Shown here: one piece after another, positions 8,867 to 16,157 of the stretch | How the letters are laid out: each line of letters begins with the position of its first letter | How positions within the stretch are numbered: position 1 is the first letter of the stretch | Assembly (NCBI GenBank): GCA_944388495.1 | Contig: CALXIZ010000083.1 | Coordinates: 1-39,095, forward strand | Length of the DNA: 39,095 bases | Source: an uncultured Clostridia bacterium | GTDB lineage: Bacteria; Bacillota; Clostridia; Peptostreptococcales; Anaerovoracaceae | Direction: 5' to 3' | Position numbers and translations under genes: made by a program | Notes under the pieces: generated by a model | Database searches by the model: none | What the model saw: only the letters and a program-made list of their open reading frames with translations | Told to the model about the DNA's origin: nothing

Positions 8867-8895
8867 ATCATACCGTTTCCGCTCCTTAAAGACAA
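8867..8895 (-). promoter_or_regulatory. Sigma-A promoter of telA-trkA-trkH
   Basis: The minus strand shows TTGTCT (8890-8895), a 17-nt spacer and TATGAT (8867-8872). Transcription would start near 8860, about 50 nt before the telA ATG. Confidence 0.65.
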
Positions 8896-8989
8896 AATCC
8901 GCCCTGACGCGCGGCGTCCGGACTGCCGAAGACAGAGAAAATTCTCCCCCGCCGTACACACATTTTTCCGTCCTGCCGGTTTGCAGTCC

Positions 8990-9019
8990 GTCACAGAATC
9001 CGGCGGTACGTCATATAAT
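8990..9019 (+). promoter_or_regulatory. Candidate sigma-E (mother cell) promoter of cwlJ-gerQ
   Basis: CATATAAT at 9012-9019 matches seven of eight bases of the sigma-E -10 consensus CATACAAT. With a 14-nt spacer upstream, GTCACAGA (8990-8997) partly matches GTCATATT. Bacillus cwlJ is a sigma-E gene, which fits. The TATAAT core could also be read by sigma-A, but no -35 sits at 16-18 nt. Confidence 0.5.
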
Positions 9020-9049
9020 GATTGCGATAGCAGAGAAAGGAGCTGACCT

Positions 9050-9493
9050 ATGCCTTACGATACCCGCGAGCTTTTCGCCAGGCTCATACAGTGCGAAGCA
9101 GGCGGAGAAGGAGTCACCGGGATGATGGCGGTCGCCACGGTGATCATGAACCGGGCGGACGCCACCGTCGGAGAATTCGCCCGGGTCAGTCAGGGAGGCA
9201 ATGTGCGCAATATCATACTGCAGGAAAATCAGTTCACCTGCCTGAAAGAAATCGTCGGCGGCGTATATAACAGTCAGAACATCTATAATATGTCGCCCAC
9301 CGATGTGCATTTTGAAATTGCCGACTGGGCGCTCAACGGCGGACGGCTTTCCGACGTCGGAGAATCTCTTTTTTTCTACAGCCCGAAGGGAGGAGACTGT
9401 CTCGCATTTTTTCCGACGCAGGTCGGCGTCATCTATAACAGAATCGGCGATCACTGTTTTTATATCCCGACAGTTCTTTATGCAGAGACATGA
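9050..9493 (+). CDS. cwlJ: CwlJ-type spore cortex-lytic cell wall hydrolase
   Basis: The 147-residue protein is a bare SleB/CwlJ catalytic domain (Hydrolase_2 family). It begins TRELFARLIQCEAGGEGVTGMMAVATVIMNR, with the conserved glutamate in the CEAGGEG segment, and continues with QENQFTC. There is no signal peptide or peptidoglycan-binding domain, as in CwlJ and unlike SleB. CwlJ is made in the mother cell, sits in the coat and degrades cortex during germination. The neighbour 25 nt downstream is a GerQ homologue, the protein that holds CwlJ in the coat, which makes CwlJ the best reading. The ATG at 9050 has AGGAG about 9 nt upstream. Confidence 0.88.
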   Translation: MPYDTRELFARLIQCEAGGEGVTGMMAVATVIMNRADATVGEFARVSQGGNVRNIILQENQFTCLKEIVGGVYNSQNIYNMSPTDVHFEIADWALNGGRLSDVGESLFFYSPKGGDCLAFFPTQVGVIYNRIGDHCFYIPTVLYAET

Positions 9494-9517
9494 CAGCAGA
9501 AGAAAGGATGGTATTTT

Positions 9518-9973
9518 ATGGCTGAAAATCAGACAGACGCGACAAAATCCGCGAATACTGCTCAGACTCCGCTCAACAGCACGATGCCCAACTTTACCGA
9601 ATCGGAATCTTTCACATCTTCCACTCCGCCCGGTACCGGTCCGGATATCAACACGCTGGGACCCAGTGCCGGCCAGTTTCAGAATTCCAATCCCGGTACC
9701 TGGATCGTGCAGGTTCCGCGCAACCGCCTGCTGCCGGACGGTTATACGGAAATTCTCGATGTCTACAATATTCAGTATCTGAACGGTTATCTGCGCACAC
9801 AGATCGGCAATTACGCCGCCGTGCACACTCTCGTGGGAAACAATATCACCGAGACGAGAGAGGGAATTCTGATCGCCGTCGGCGTCAATTACGTCATTCT
9901 CAAGACGCCCGATACGGAAGACACGGTCATCATCGATTATTACACTATAAAATCCGTCGATATCTATGCATGA
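9518..9973 (+). CDS. gerQ: GerQ-like spore coat protein
   Basis: The 151-residue protein has a low-complexity Ser/Thr/Asn/Pro N-terminus (1-60). Its compact C-terminal domain (about 85-150) contains YLRTQIGNYAAVHTL, REGILIAVGVNYVILKTP and DYYTIKSVDIYA. By eye this follows the GerQ/YwdL C-terminus: NRGK..TVYMTFEG, RGTIEAAGRDHIIISDP, then IYLDYVTF. GerQ is a coat protein cross-linked by transglutaminase and needed to place CwlJ. Co-transcription with cwlJ, 25 nt apart, matches Bacillus. The ATG follows AAAGGATGG. No clear plus-strand terminator follows. Confidence 0.82.
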   Translation: MAENQTDATKSANTAQTPLNSTMPNFTESESFTSSTPPGTGPDINTLGPSAGQFQNSNPGTWIVQVPRNRLLPDGYTEILDVYNIQYLNGYLRTQIGNYAAVHTLVGNNITETREGILIAVGVNYVILKTPDTEDTVIIDYYTIKSVDIYA

Positions 9974-10052
9974 TCCGACGGATTTCTCACCCTGTATTAT
10001 TCTGTTCCGGCCGCAGCCTCCGGCATTCCGTTCACACGTATCGGATCATCCG

Positions 10053-10106
10053 AAAAAAGGACGGCTGCGGTTCTGTGTGATTTCACACGGTTTCCGCGGT
10101 CCGTCC
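10053..10106 (-). terminator. Terminator of the GntR-ABC operon
   Basis: On the minus strand GGACGG (10101-10106) pairs with CCGTCC (10059-10064), with an inner GTGTGA/TCACAC stem (10075-10088). The hairpin is followed by six T residues (10058-10053). It closes the minus-strand ABC operon, about 110 nt beyond the small membrane-protein gene. Confidence 0.7.
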
Positions 10107-10202
10107 CTCTGACTTTCCGGCTTTTTTATCTCTTCTCTGAAATTTCCCCTCTGAAATAATATTTTTCGCTCTTCTGTTTTGCTCCTCTGTACGATCTTTT
10201 AC

Positions 10203-10259
10203 AGTATCGTCCTGCGCTATCCCGCCATTGCCCCTGTCAGAATCAGTGCGGACGATACT
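10203..10259. repeat. 10-bp perfect inverted repeat over the 3' end of the small ORF
   Basis: AGTATCGTCC at 10203-10212 is exactly complementary to 10250-10259, with a 37-nt loop that contains the stop codon of the 59-codon gene. It could protect the mRNA end or mark a processing site. It is not followed by T residues. Confidence 0.45.
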
Positions 10260-10396
10260 ATCGACAGAATTCCCAAAACCCCCATGATAACGGAAAAATA
10301 GGCCGGAACTTTTTTTCTCACAGCAGCTGAAAATATCAGAACGGCTGCTCCCAAAAAGATCCCCACAATACAGACCGGTATGATTACAGACGGCAT
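10217..10396 (-). CDS. Small two-helix membrane protein (59 residues)
   Basis: Reading the minus strand from the ATG at 10394-10396 gives a 59-residue protein beginning MPSVIIPVCIVGIFLGAAVL and ending SSALILTGAMAG. It has two hydrophobic helices (about 3-25 and 33-57) separated by the basic turn VRKKV. A good GAGGAAAGGA ribosome site precedes the ATG, and the gene lies 53 nt after the ABC permease and before the operon terminator, so it should be transcribed with the transporter. I recognise no family. It may be an accessory subunit or regulator of the ABC pair. A longer overlapping minus frame (10083-10430) is hydrophilic and lacks a ribosome site. Confidence 0.65.
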   Translation of the reverse strand: MPSVIIPVCIVGIFLGAAVLIFSAAVRKKVPAYFSVIMGVLGILSIVSSALILTGAMAG

Positions 10397-10449
10397 ATCT
10401 CTGTCCTTTCCTCATTTTGCGCTGAATCATCCTCGGCCTTTTGCGGCTC

Positions 10450-11274
10450 TTACTCGAGATTCAGCTTATTCTTCAGGCAATAGTTTGTGATAAAGAATAA
10501 TATAGCACACTTTGCCAGATAATAGACAGCTATTATCGTCGTTCCCGCATAAATAGCCGTGTTTACCGATGTGCTGAACAGCGTCATCAGCACGCCGTCC
10601 GGAATGAACGTTCCCGTCGACCACGTCAGAAGAGATACGATCAGCTGGAAAATGATGCTGAGAACGATGTAGGCTGCAAAGCTGCACAGGATTTTATACC
10701 TGTTCTGCGTCTGCCCGACCGACATGGCCGCATAAAGCTGAAGAATTTCGGAAGCGGTCATCAGGAGCAGAATCACAATGCTCATGATGATAAGATACGC
10801 CCCGTCAAAACCTATGTGCGGCAGGACTTCCATAAGATCCGTCCAGAACTCTCTGAAAAAATCCATTGAAATTTCTTTCATCGCCAGCGTCGATAAGATG
10901 AGAATCGAAAGGAAGACGACGATGACGCTGGCGAAGGTCCACACGACAGACACCAGAAGCTTCGATGCGATATGCTGCCAGCTTCTGACCGGCAGCATGT
11001 TCATGAGATAGCCTTCGTTCTGAAGAAGATTTTTCCAGAATCGCTGTATGATCATCAGGAACGTCACCACTAAAACGGCACAGATCAGCATTCCGTACAG
11101 AAAGATGAGAATGAGGCTCGATATTCCCGTAGCAAAATTCACATCCGGTGCGTTAAAAGAATTCAGGCCGAAGATCAGTCTGCAGACACATGACAGGATA
11201 ATCAGCGCCAGATAAAGAATTCCAAGCGTCCTGCCCGTCGCTTTAAATTCGTACTTTGTGAGTTTCTTTAGCAT
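10450..11274 (-). CDS. ABC-2-type transporter permease
   Basis: The 274-residue membrane protein has six likely transmembrane helices, starting after a short cytoplasmic MLKKLTKYEFKATGRTLG segment typical of ABC-2 permeases. It forms the membrane part of an exporter with the ATPase encoded immediately upstream, with which it overlaps by seven bases. The YtrA-type regulator at the head of the operon is usual for transporters induced by cell-wall antibiotics or used in envelope homeostasis; the substrate is unknown. Confidence 0.8.
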   Translation of the reverse strand: MLKKLTKYEFKATGRTLGILYLALIILSCVCRLIFGLNSFNAPDVNFATGISSLILIFLYGMLICAVLVVTFLMIIQRFWKNLLQNEGYLMNMLPVRSWQHIASKLLVSVVWTFASVIVVFLSILILSTLAMKEISMDFFREFWTDLMEVLPHIGFDGAYLIIMSIVILLLMTASEILQLYAAMSVGQTQNRYKILCSFAAYIVLSIIFQLIVSLLTWSTGTFIPDGVLMTLFSTSVNTAIYAGTTIIAVYYLAKCAILFFITNYCLKNKLNLE

Positions 11275-11972
11275 CTGAAAACCTCCCTGAAATATGCATC
11301 CACCGATTTGCCTTCCTGCTCGCGGATTTCGTCCACCGGTCTGCAGAGCTGAATCTGTCCGTTCTGTATGAAAATCACATCGTCGAGCACCTTTTCCACA
11401 TCTGCGATCAGATGGGTGGAAATGATGACGGATGCGTCTTCATTATAGTTTGTAATGATCGTATTGAGGATATAGTCTCTCGCCGCCGGATCGACTCCTC
11501 CGATCGGCTCATCCAGAAGATAAAGCTGTGCCTCTCTGCTCATCGCAAGGATCAGCTGAACCTTCTCTTTCGTCCCCTTGGAAAGCGTCTTCAGACGCGC
11601 TCTTGTGTCGATATCGAGCCGCTTCAGCATTCCGTCCGCCTTTTCCGCGTTAAAATCCCCGAAAAAGTCGGAAAAGAAACGGACGAGATTTTCCACACTC
11701 ATCCATGACGGAAGATAATCTGTCGCCGGCAGAAAAGAGACGATCTTTTTCGTCTCCGGTCCCGGCCGGTGACCTCCGATAAGAAGTTCCCCCTCCGACG
11801 GTACGATCAGTCCGTTCGCTATTTTCATGAAAGTCGTCTTTCCGCTTCCGTTCGGTCCGAGCAGACCGATAATCCGCCCGCGCGGAATATTCATGTTGAT
11901 TCCGGAAAGCGCGGAAAGGTGAGCATAATTTTTGCTCAGATTCCGGCAAGTCAGAATATTTTCATTCATCAT
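11268..11972 (-). CDS. ABC transporter ATP-binding protein (YtrB-like)
   Basis: This nucleotide-binding subunit of about 234 residues has Walker A GPNGSGKTT, a Q-loop region FLPATDYLPSWMSVENL, a signature segment LSKGTKEKVQL in place of LSGGQ, Walker B LYLLDEPIGGVD and H-loop STH. The LSKG variant is common in the exporter subfamily that travels with GntR/YtrA regulators. Three ATGs lie close together. The first (11978) abuts the AGGAG at 11979-11983 and is impossible, so the start is 11972 (6-nt spacer) or 11969 (9-nt spacer). It pairs with the downstream permease. Confidence 0.85.
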   Translation of the reverse strand: MMNENILTCRNLSKNYAHLSALSGINMNIPRGRIIGLLGPNGSGKTTFMKIANGLIVPSEGELLIGGHRPGPETKKIVSFLPATDYLPSWMSVENLVRFFSDFFGDFNAEKADGMLKRLDIDTRARLKTLSKGTKEKVQLILAMSREAQLYLLDEPIGGVDPAARDYILNTIITNYNEDASVIISTHLIADVEKVLDDVIFIQNGQIQLCRPVDEIREQEGKSVDAYFREVFRC

Positions 11973-12023
11973 AAACATCTCCTGTCCCCGCTTAAAAAGC
12001 TTCCTTTTTCATTTTTTCTCTCA

Positions 12024-12449
12024 TCAGGCCGTCTCCTGTGTTCCGTCAGAAACGGACACATCGGATGTCCTGACCGTTTCTTCTTTTCCACCCGTTTCGG
12101 ATCTGCGGATCAGTTCGATGACTTCATCTCTTCCGATTCCCAGATCCTTCATCTTCCGCAGAAATTTCTCCACTTCGCCTTCTGCCAGACTTCTGCGCGC
12201 GGAAGCTATTTTTTCCTCATCTTCCGTCACAAAACGTCCGCTGGTGCGCACGGCGTAGATCAGCCCTGTCCTTTCCAGTTCAGCCAGCGCCTTCTGCATC
12301 GTGTTCGGATTGACAGATGCTTCATTTGCCAGTTCCCTGACGGACGGGAGTCTGCTCCCCGGCTGATAGATACCGGAAATGATACACATTCTTATCATCT
12401 CAGCCAGCTGTGTGTAGATCGGTCTCTGGTTATCAAAATTCCATTCCAA
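12024..12449 (-). CDS. GntR-family regulator, YtrA subfamily
   Basis: The 141-residue protein has an N-terminal winged helix: IYTQLAEMIRMCIISGIYQPGSRLPSVRELANEASVNPNTMQKALAELERTGLIY. It has only a short C-terminal helical tail, which defines the YtrA subfamily. Such proteins repress their own ABC-transporter operon and are released by envelope stress. It is first in the operon and 52 nt ahead of the ATPase gene. Its promoter overlaps a highly symmetric palindrome (12468-12511), the probable operator. The ribosome site is unusual: a run of eight G about 7-14 nt before the ATG rather than AGGAGG. Confidence 0.88.
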   Translation of the reverse strand: MEWNFDNQRPIYTQLAEMIRMCIISGIYQPGSRLPSVRELANEASVNPNTMQKALAELERTGLIYAVRTSGRFVTEDEEKIASARRSLAEGEVEKFLRKMKDLGIGRDEVIELIRRSETGGKEETVRTSDVSVSDGTQETA

Positions 12450-12455
12450 ATTCTA

Positions 12456-12463
12456 CCCCCCCC
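12456..12463 (-). other. G8 homopolymer in the ribosome-site position of the GntR gene
   Basis: Eight consecutive G residues on the transcribed strand occupy the place where the Shine-Dalgarno sequence should be, six nt from the ATG. Slippage here would change spacing and perhaps translation of the repressor. Confidence 0.5.
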
Positions 12464-12467
12464 GCTT

Positions 12468-12511
12468 TGTATTACTGTATTATTGTTCTGCGTGTCTAAT
12501 ACAATAATACA
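12468..12511. promoter_or_regulatory. Four-half-site operator of the GntR-ABC operon
   Basis: TGTATTA occurs at 12468-12474 and 12476-12482, and its complement TAATACA at 12497-12503 and 12505-12511. All four are arranged symmetrically around 12489.5, forming two nested palindromes. The outer right half-site overlaps the -10 box and the rest lies over the start point, an ideal arrangement for autorepression by the YtrA-type regulator. Confidence 0.75.
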
Positions 12512-12532
12512 TATAGTCTCATATCCTGTCAA
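12504..12532 (-). promoter_or_regulatory. Sigma-A promoter of the GntR-ABC operon
   Basis: The minus strand has consensus TTGACA (12527-12532), a 17-nt spacer and TATTAT (12504-12509). The predicted start near 12497 falls inside the operator palindrome. Confidence 0.85.
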
Positions 12533-12565
12533 GCAGAAAATAAAAAATCACCGGATTCCCGCACA

Positions 12566-12635
12566 ATAAAAAAGAGACGCTCTGAAAACCGCCCGTACGG
12601 CTGCAGGCCGCAGAAGGGCAATTTCAGAACGTCTC
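12566..12635 (-). terminator. Terminator of the cca-thiN-PHP-GHL10 operon
   Basis: Arms 12574-12587 and 12622-12635 form a 14-bp stem with one mismatch, with a GC-rich secondary hairpin in the loop. On the minus strand a T6 run (12573-12568) follows. It lies about 90 nt past the GHL10-SLH stop codon. Confidence 0.8.
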
Positions 12636-12727
12636 GCCCGACTTCCGTCATCCGCTGAGATGATTTTCCGTCAGATTGCCATATTTATATTTTCCGTCCG
12701 TTTTTTCCGCATCACCGGACTTTATGT

Positions 12728-14695
12728 CTAAGCCGCTTCCGCGATATTCTCACAGAAGTTCATCAGAATCTGAGCCACTTCCGCTCTCGTCGCCGTGCCT
12801 GCCGGATCGAGAATGCCGTCGCCTCTGCCGCTGATCAGACCGCTTCCTACGGCCCATTCCACAGCTTTTTCCGCATACGCGCTGACAGAGGACGCATCGG
12901 CAAAGCCGGCAAGACCGCCGGATGCAGCGAGGGAATATCCTTCACAGGCCGCATAGCGGTACAGCACAGCCGCCATCTGTTCCCGGGTAATATCATCGTC
13001 CGGCCCGAAGGTTCCGTCTCCGTATCCGTTGACGATACCGTTTTCGTCAGCCCAGTTTACCGCGTCTTCATACCAGGAGCCGCTCTCCACATCGGAAAAG
13101 TCTCCGTCAGCCGCTTCCGGAGAGCCGTCGAGACGGTAGAGAATCGTGACCAGCATCGCCCGGCTGAGCTTATCCGCCGGCGAGAACAGCGTTTCCGACG
13201 TGCCGTTCATCAGGCCGTTTTCCACGGCATACTGCACCGCACCGGAAAACCAGTCATCCGAAGAGACATCCGCAAAATAACCTGTCTCCGGTTCGCCGGA
13301 AGGCTCCTCTGCAGGAGGCTCCTGTTCAGGCGGATTTTCTTCCGGAGTCTGATTATCATCCGGCTCTTCTCCTCCGGCAGGATCATTTCCCGTGCCTTCC
13401 GGAGGATTCACTCCCGGATCGGACTGATCCGGATCATCCGCCTGTGCGCCGTAATATTCCGCCAGGAAGGACGGAATCTGATCATCCTCCTGCATCAGAC
13501 GGTAGCGGAAATGGATTTCCCCGTCGATACCGTCCGTCGACCGGTTGAGATCGAGCTGTCTTTCGAGTTCTGCCGTTCCGTACCATACATCGCCGGCGCT
13601 TGTGGCCTGTGCCGAGCGGTAATCGGCCATGCCGATATAAAGATCCACATCGGTATCCGCCAGAATATCACTCCACCATTCTGCCAGAACGCGGTAGTCG
13701 GCGGCTGAATATCCGATATTCCAGTAAATCTGAGGAGCCAGATAGTCCACGATTCCCGCCCTCGCCCAGTAGACGGAATCGGCGTAATACATGCTGTAAT
13801 GCTCCGCTCCTCTGGTGGCGCTGCCTTCCGGCAGCGTCGTATTGTTCGCCCAGATTCCCGAAGGACTGACTCCGAAGGAGAGATCCGGATCGGCCGCATG
13901 CAGCTGTGTATCGAGCATGCGGATCAGCTGATTGACATTGTCGCGTCTGAAGTCCCCGATGTCGTCAAAAGCCGCGCCGTACAGAGCATAAGAATCCGCA
14001 TCGTCAAAATTCTGTCCCGGATAAAAATAATCGTCCAGATGAATGCCGTCCACGTCATAGTTCCGGACGATTTCCAGCGCTCCTTTTACGACCAGCTCTC
14101 TGACCTCAGGCAGAGCCGGATCGTAATAGTAGTTTCCTTCGTACTTCACGAGCCAGTCCGGATGCTGTTTTGCCGGATTGTCCGCCGCAAGAGAAGCATA
14201 TTCCGTCTCTCCGCTGCGCGTCACTCTGTACGGATTGATCCATGCGTGAAGCTGCATTCCTCTCTGATGAGCTGCGCTTACCCAGTATTGCAGAGGGTCA
14301 AATCCGTTCGCCGGAGCGACGCCCTGTGTTCCCGTCAGATAGCGGCTCCACGGATAGTAATCCGAATCATACAGTGCATCCGATGACGGACGTACCTGCA
14401 GGAATACTGCGTTCATTCCCATGGCTTTCGCATCGTCGAGAATTTCATCCGCCTGCTGCATCAGAGCTTCTGCATCTGTCGTACAGCTTTCCGGATAGTC
14501 CAGAGCGTAGACGGTGGATACCCAGATTCCTCTCATCTTGTCCTTCGCCGGAGCGGATTCCCCTGCGTAGACCGATGACAGCAGCGTCATCATGACAGTC
14601 GAGGCGATGAAAACCACGAGAATAACGACAGCCGTCACCGTGATCAGTCTCTTTCTTTTCTCCTGATAAGCTTTTTTCTGTTCTTTTTCTCCCAT
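12728..14695 (-). CDS. Secreted GHL10-type glycoside hydrolase-like protein with three SLH repeats
   Basis: The 655-residue protein has a basic N-terminus and a hydrophobic helix (about 17-43; signal peptide or anchor). A GHL10/DUF187 TIM-barrel domain (about 53-400) follows, with RGIWVSTVYALDYP, VFLQVRPSSDALY, HAWINPYR and DGIHLDDYFYP. Next come an acidic Pro/Glu linker (417-472) and three SLH repeats (about 473-522, 532-582, 597-647) ending in the SRAM/TREQ/TRAE motifs. The family is related to YddW/YngK and is thought to act on envelope polysaccharides or peptidoglycan. SLH repeats bind pyruvylated wall polymers, so it should sit on the cell surface. It is the last gene of the operon. The exact substrate is unknown. 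Confidence 0.87.
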   Translation of the reverse strand: MGEKEQKKAYQEKRKRLITVTAVVILVVFIASTVMMTLLSSVYAGESAPAKDKMRGIWVSTVYALDYPESCTTDAEALMQQADEILDDAKAMGMNAVFLQVRPSSDALYDSDYYPWSRYLTGTQGVAPANGFDPLQYWVSAAHQRGMQLHAWINPYRVTRSGETEYASLAADNPAKQHPDWLVKYEGNYYYDPALPEVRELVVKGALEIVRNYDVDGIHLDDYFYPGQNFDDADSYALYGAAFDDIGDFRRDNVNQLIRMLDTQLHAADPDLSFGVSPSGIWANNTTLPEGSATRGAEHYSMYYADSVYWARAGIVDYLAPQIYWNIGYSAADYRVLAEWWSDILADTDVDLYIGMADYRSAQATSAGDVWYGTAELERQLDLNRSTDGIDGEIHFRYRLMQEDDQIPSFLAEYYGAQADDPDQSDPGVNPPEGTGNDPAGGEEPDDNQTPEENPPEQEPPAEEPSGEPETGYFADVSSDDWFSGAVQYAVENGLMNGTSETLFSPADKLSRAMLVTILYRLDGSPEAADGDFSDVESGSWYEDAVNWADENGIVNGYGDGTFGPDDDITREQMAAVLYRYAACEGYSLAASGGLAGFADASSVSAYAEKAVEWAVGSGLISGRGDGILDPAGTATRAEVAQILMNFCENIAEAA

Positions 14696-14722
14696 TTCTT
14701 CCTTCCTTTATCTGATCCGCCG

Positions 14723-15448
14723 TCACATTTCTTCTATGACGGCTCCCTTCAGCATTTCCCGGCCGTTCTGTTCTATGAAGTCCAGCGCTTCCCGGCCGCA
14801 TACATCCACGAGTGTCTTTACCGCTGTTCCCAGATCAGGCGGTCTCCACTCACAACCGTGGCAGTCGGAGCCCAGCACGTGAATCCTGTGTTCCTCAAAC
14901 AGAGGTCTGTAGAACCGGATATTCTTCGGACTATTCAGATAGATCGCATTCATCTGTATTTTTACCGGCATTTCGTAATAGTGACGGATATAGTCTTCTT
15001 TTGTAAAAGTGTGAAAATACCTGTCGATATGCGGCAGAACAGGTGTCAGGCCGGAATGGAGCGCGATATCATCTATCGTCTTGACGACCGATTCCGACCA
15101 GGGGATAAAGGGCATCTCCGTCATGATATACTTTGTCCCGGTGATACAGAGTTCCGGAAGATAGTCCCAGTGATTCATTCCCGGAATATATTCGATCTCC
15201 GCCCCGAGAATCACCTTCGGAATCTCTTTTCTGTCCTCGTCCGTCAGGGCTTCGCGGATTTCGTCCAGCCGGTCCCGCCGCTCCTGCAGAAATGTCCGGA
15301 TGTTATGCTCTCCGAGACGGAAGTGAGGGGTAAAGACCATCGTGTCGATCCCCTGACGGTAACTCATTTTCATCATTTTGATGGATTCTTCCACACCGTG
15401 CGATCCGTCATCGATATCATGAAGTACATGCGAATGAAAATCGATCAT
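14723..15448 (-). CDS. PHP-domain tyrosine-protein phosphatase, CpsB/YwqE type
   Basis: The 241-residue protein has the PHP metal motifs: IDFHSHVLHDIDDGS (residues 2-16), TPHF, GAEIEY, LPHIDRY and LGSDCHG. This is the signature of CpsB/CapC/YwqE manganese-dependent phosphatases that dephosphorylate bacterial tyrosine kinases controlling exopolysaccharide synthesis. The ATG at 15446-15448 has AGAGG upstream. No BY-kinase or capsule genes are visible nearby; the gene lies between thiN and a surface glycosidase, so it may act on envelope control or be a generic PHP phosphoesterase. Confidence 0.8.
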   Translation of the reverse strand: MIDFHSHVLHDIDDGSHGVEESIKMMKMSYRQGIDTMVFTPHFRLGEHNIRTFLQERRDRLDEIREALTDEDRKEIPKVILGAEIEYIPGMNHWDYLPELCITGTKYIMTEMPFIPWSESVVKTIDDIALHSGLTPVLPHIDRYFHTFTKEDYIRHYYEMPVKIQMNAIYLNSPKNIRFYRPLFEEHRIHVLGSDCHGCEWRPPDLGTAVKTLVDVCGREALDFIEQNGREMLKGAVIEEM

Positions 15449-15475
15449 AAAAATGCCTCTTTCACATTTCTTTCC

Positions 15476-15500
15476 GGCGTCCCGCCCGGTGCGGGACGCC
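15476..15500. other. Strong hairpin between thiN and the PHP phosphatase gene
   Basis: A perfect 10-bp GC-rich stem (15476-15485 with 15491-15500) has a 5-nt loop. No T-run follows on either strand, so it may stabilise or segment the mRNA rather than terminate it. It lies just upstream of the phosphatase ribosome site. Confidence 0.5.
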
Positions 15501-15533
15501 CTGTCTGCAGCCCCGCCGCTTTTTTCGTCCCGG

Positions 15534-16157
15534 CTATTCGATATCCGACAGGACGATCAGCATAGTGCCGCGCTCCGCGGTGATGATCGCCGCGGATTCT
15601 GTAAATTCATTGCTCACGCCGATCGGATAGGTATTCGTGAGCACCGCATCTTTCAGCGGATATTTGACGCCTCTGAGTGTCACACCGTGCACCTCGCTGT
15701 CCATGGCAAAGACAGACAGCCAGCGCCAGTATCCCTTTTTTACCATAATCGAATCATCTTTGATAGCGAAAATCTGATGATGTTCATCTATCAGATGGCA
15801 GATCGCCCCGTTTTTCGCCGCAAAGGCGGTGAGAGAGATATTCGCAAGCGTGTGATCCATTCTTCCTCCCAGTCCGCCGACGATCATGATATCGCTGTAG
15901 CCCCGGTGCATGGCTTCTTTGAGAGCCAGCAGCGTGTCCGTATCGTCCTTTTCCGGAACGGCACGGACGATTTCCATGGACGGATTCAGAATCCCGTCAA
16001 AGGAATCAAAATCGCTCACCAAAAGATCCGGAACGATTCCGGCCTTGACCGCATGCAGATAACCGCTGTCACAGGCAATGATAAAATCCGCGTTTTTAAA
16101 ATTCGACGGAAAAAAACAGTTCGGTGCTCCCGATATAATCAGACATCTGTTTGTCAT
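15534..16157 (-). CDS. thiN: Thiamine diphosphokinase
   Basis: The 207-residue protein shows the TPK motifs: IIACDSGYLHA, LLVSDFDSFDG, EKDDTDTLLALKEA, GGLGGRMDHTLANI near the middle, and GVSNEFTE near the C-terminus. It transfers pyrophosphate from ATP to thiamine to make thiamine diphosphate in the cytoplasm. Its ATG overlaps the cca stop codon by four bases, so the two genes are translationally coupled. Confidence 0.93.
   Translation of the reverse strand: MTNRCLIISGAPNCFFPSNFKNADFIIACDSGYLHAVKAGIVPDLLVSDFDSFDGILNPSMEIVRAVPEKDDTDTLLALKEAMHRGYSDIMIVGGLGGRMDHTLANISLTAFAAKNGAICHLIDEHHQIFAIKDDSIMVKKGYWRWLSVFAMDSEVHGVTLRGVKYPLKDAVLTNTYPIGVSNEFTESAAIITAERGTMLIVLSDIE

Noticed and set aside
9970-10070. 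Crossing inverted repeats after gerQ (9970-9978 with 10041-10049; 10011-10018 with 10063-10070)
   Set aside because: They could form a pseudoknot, but one arm is part of the opposite-strand terminator and nothing else supports a structured RNA.
10075-10088. GTGTGATTTCACAC palindrome resembling a CRP site
   Set aside because: The TGTGA and TCACA halves are two bases apart instead of six, and the element is the inner stem of a terminator.
10083-10430. 115-codon minus-strand open frame
   Set aside because: It is hydrophilic and without a ribosome site. The overlapping 59-codon frame has a good site and coherent membrane helices, so that one is taken as the gene.
13267-13470. Acidic, proline-rich low-complexity segment as a possible frameshift
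   Set aside because: The frame stays open and links two well-formed domains; it is an ordinary linker before SLH repeats.
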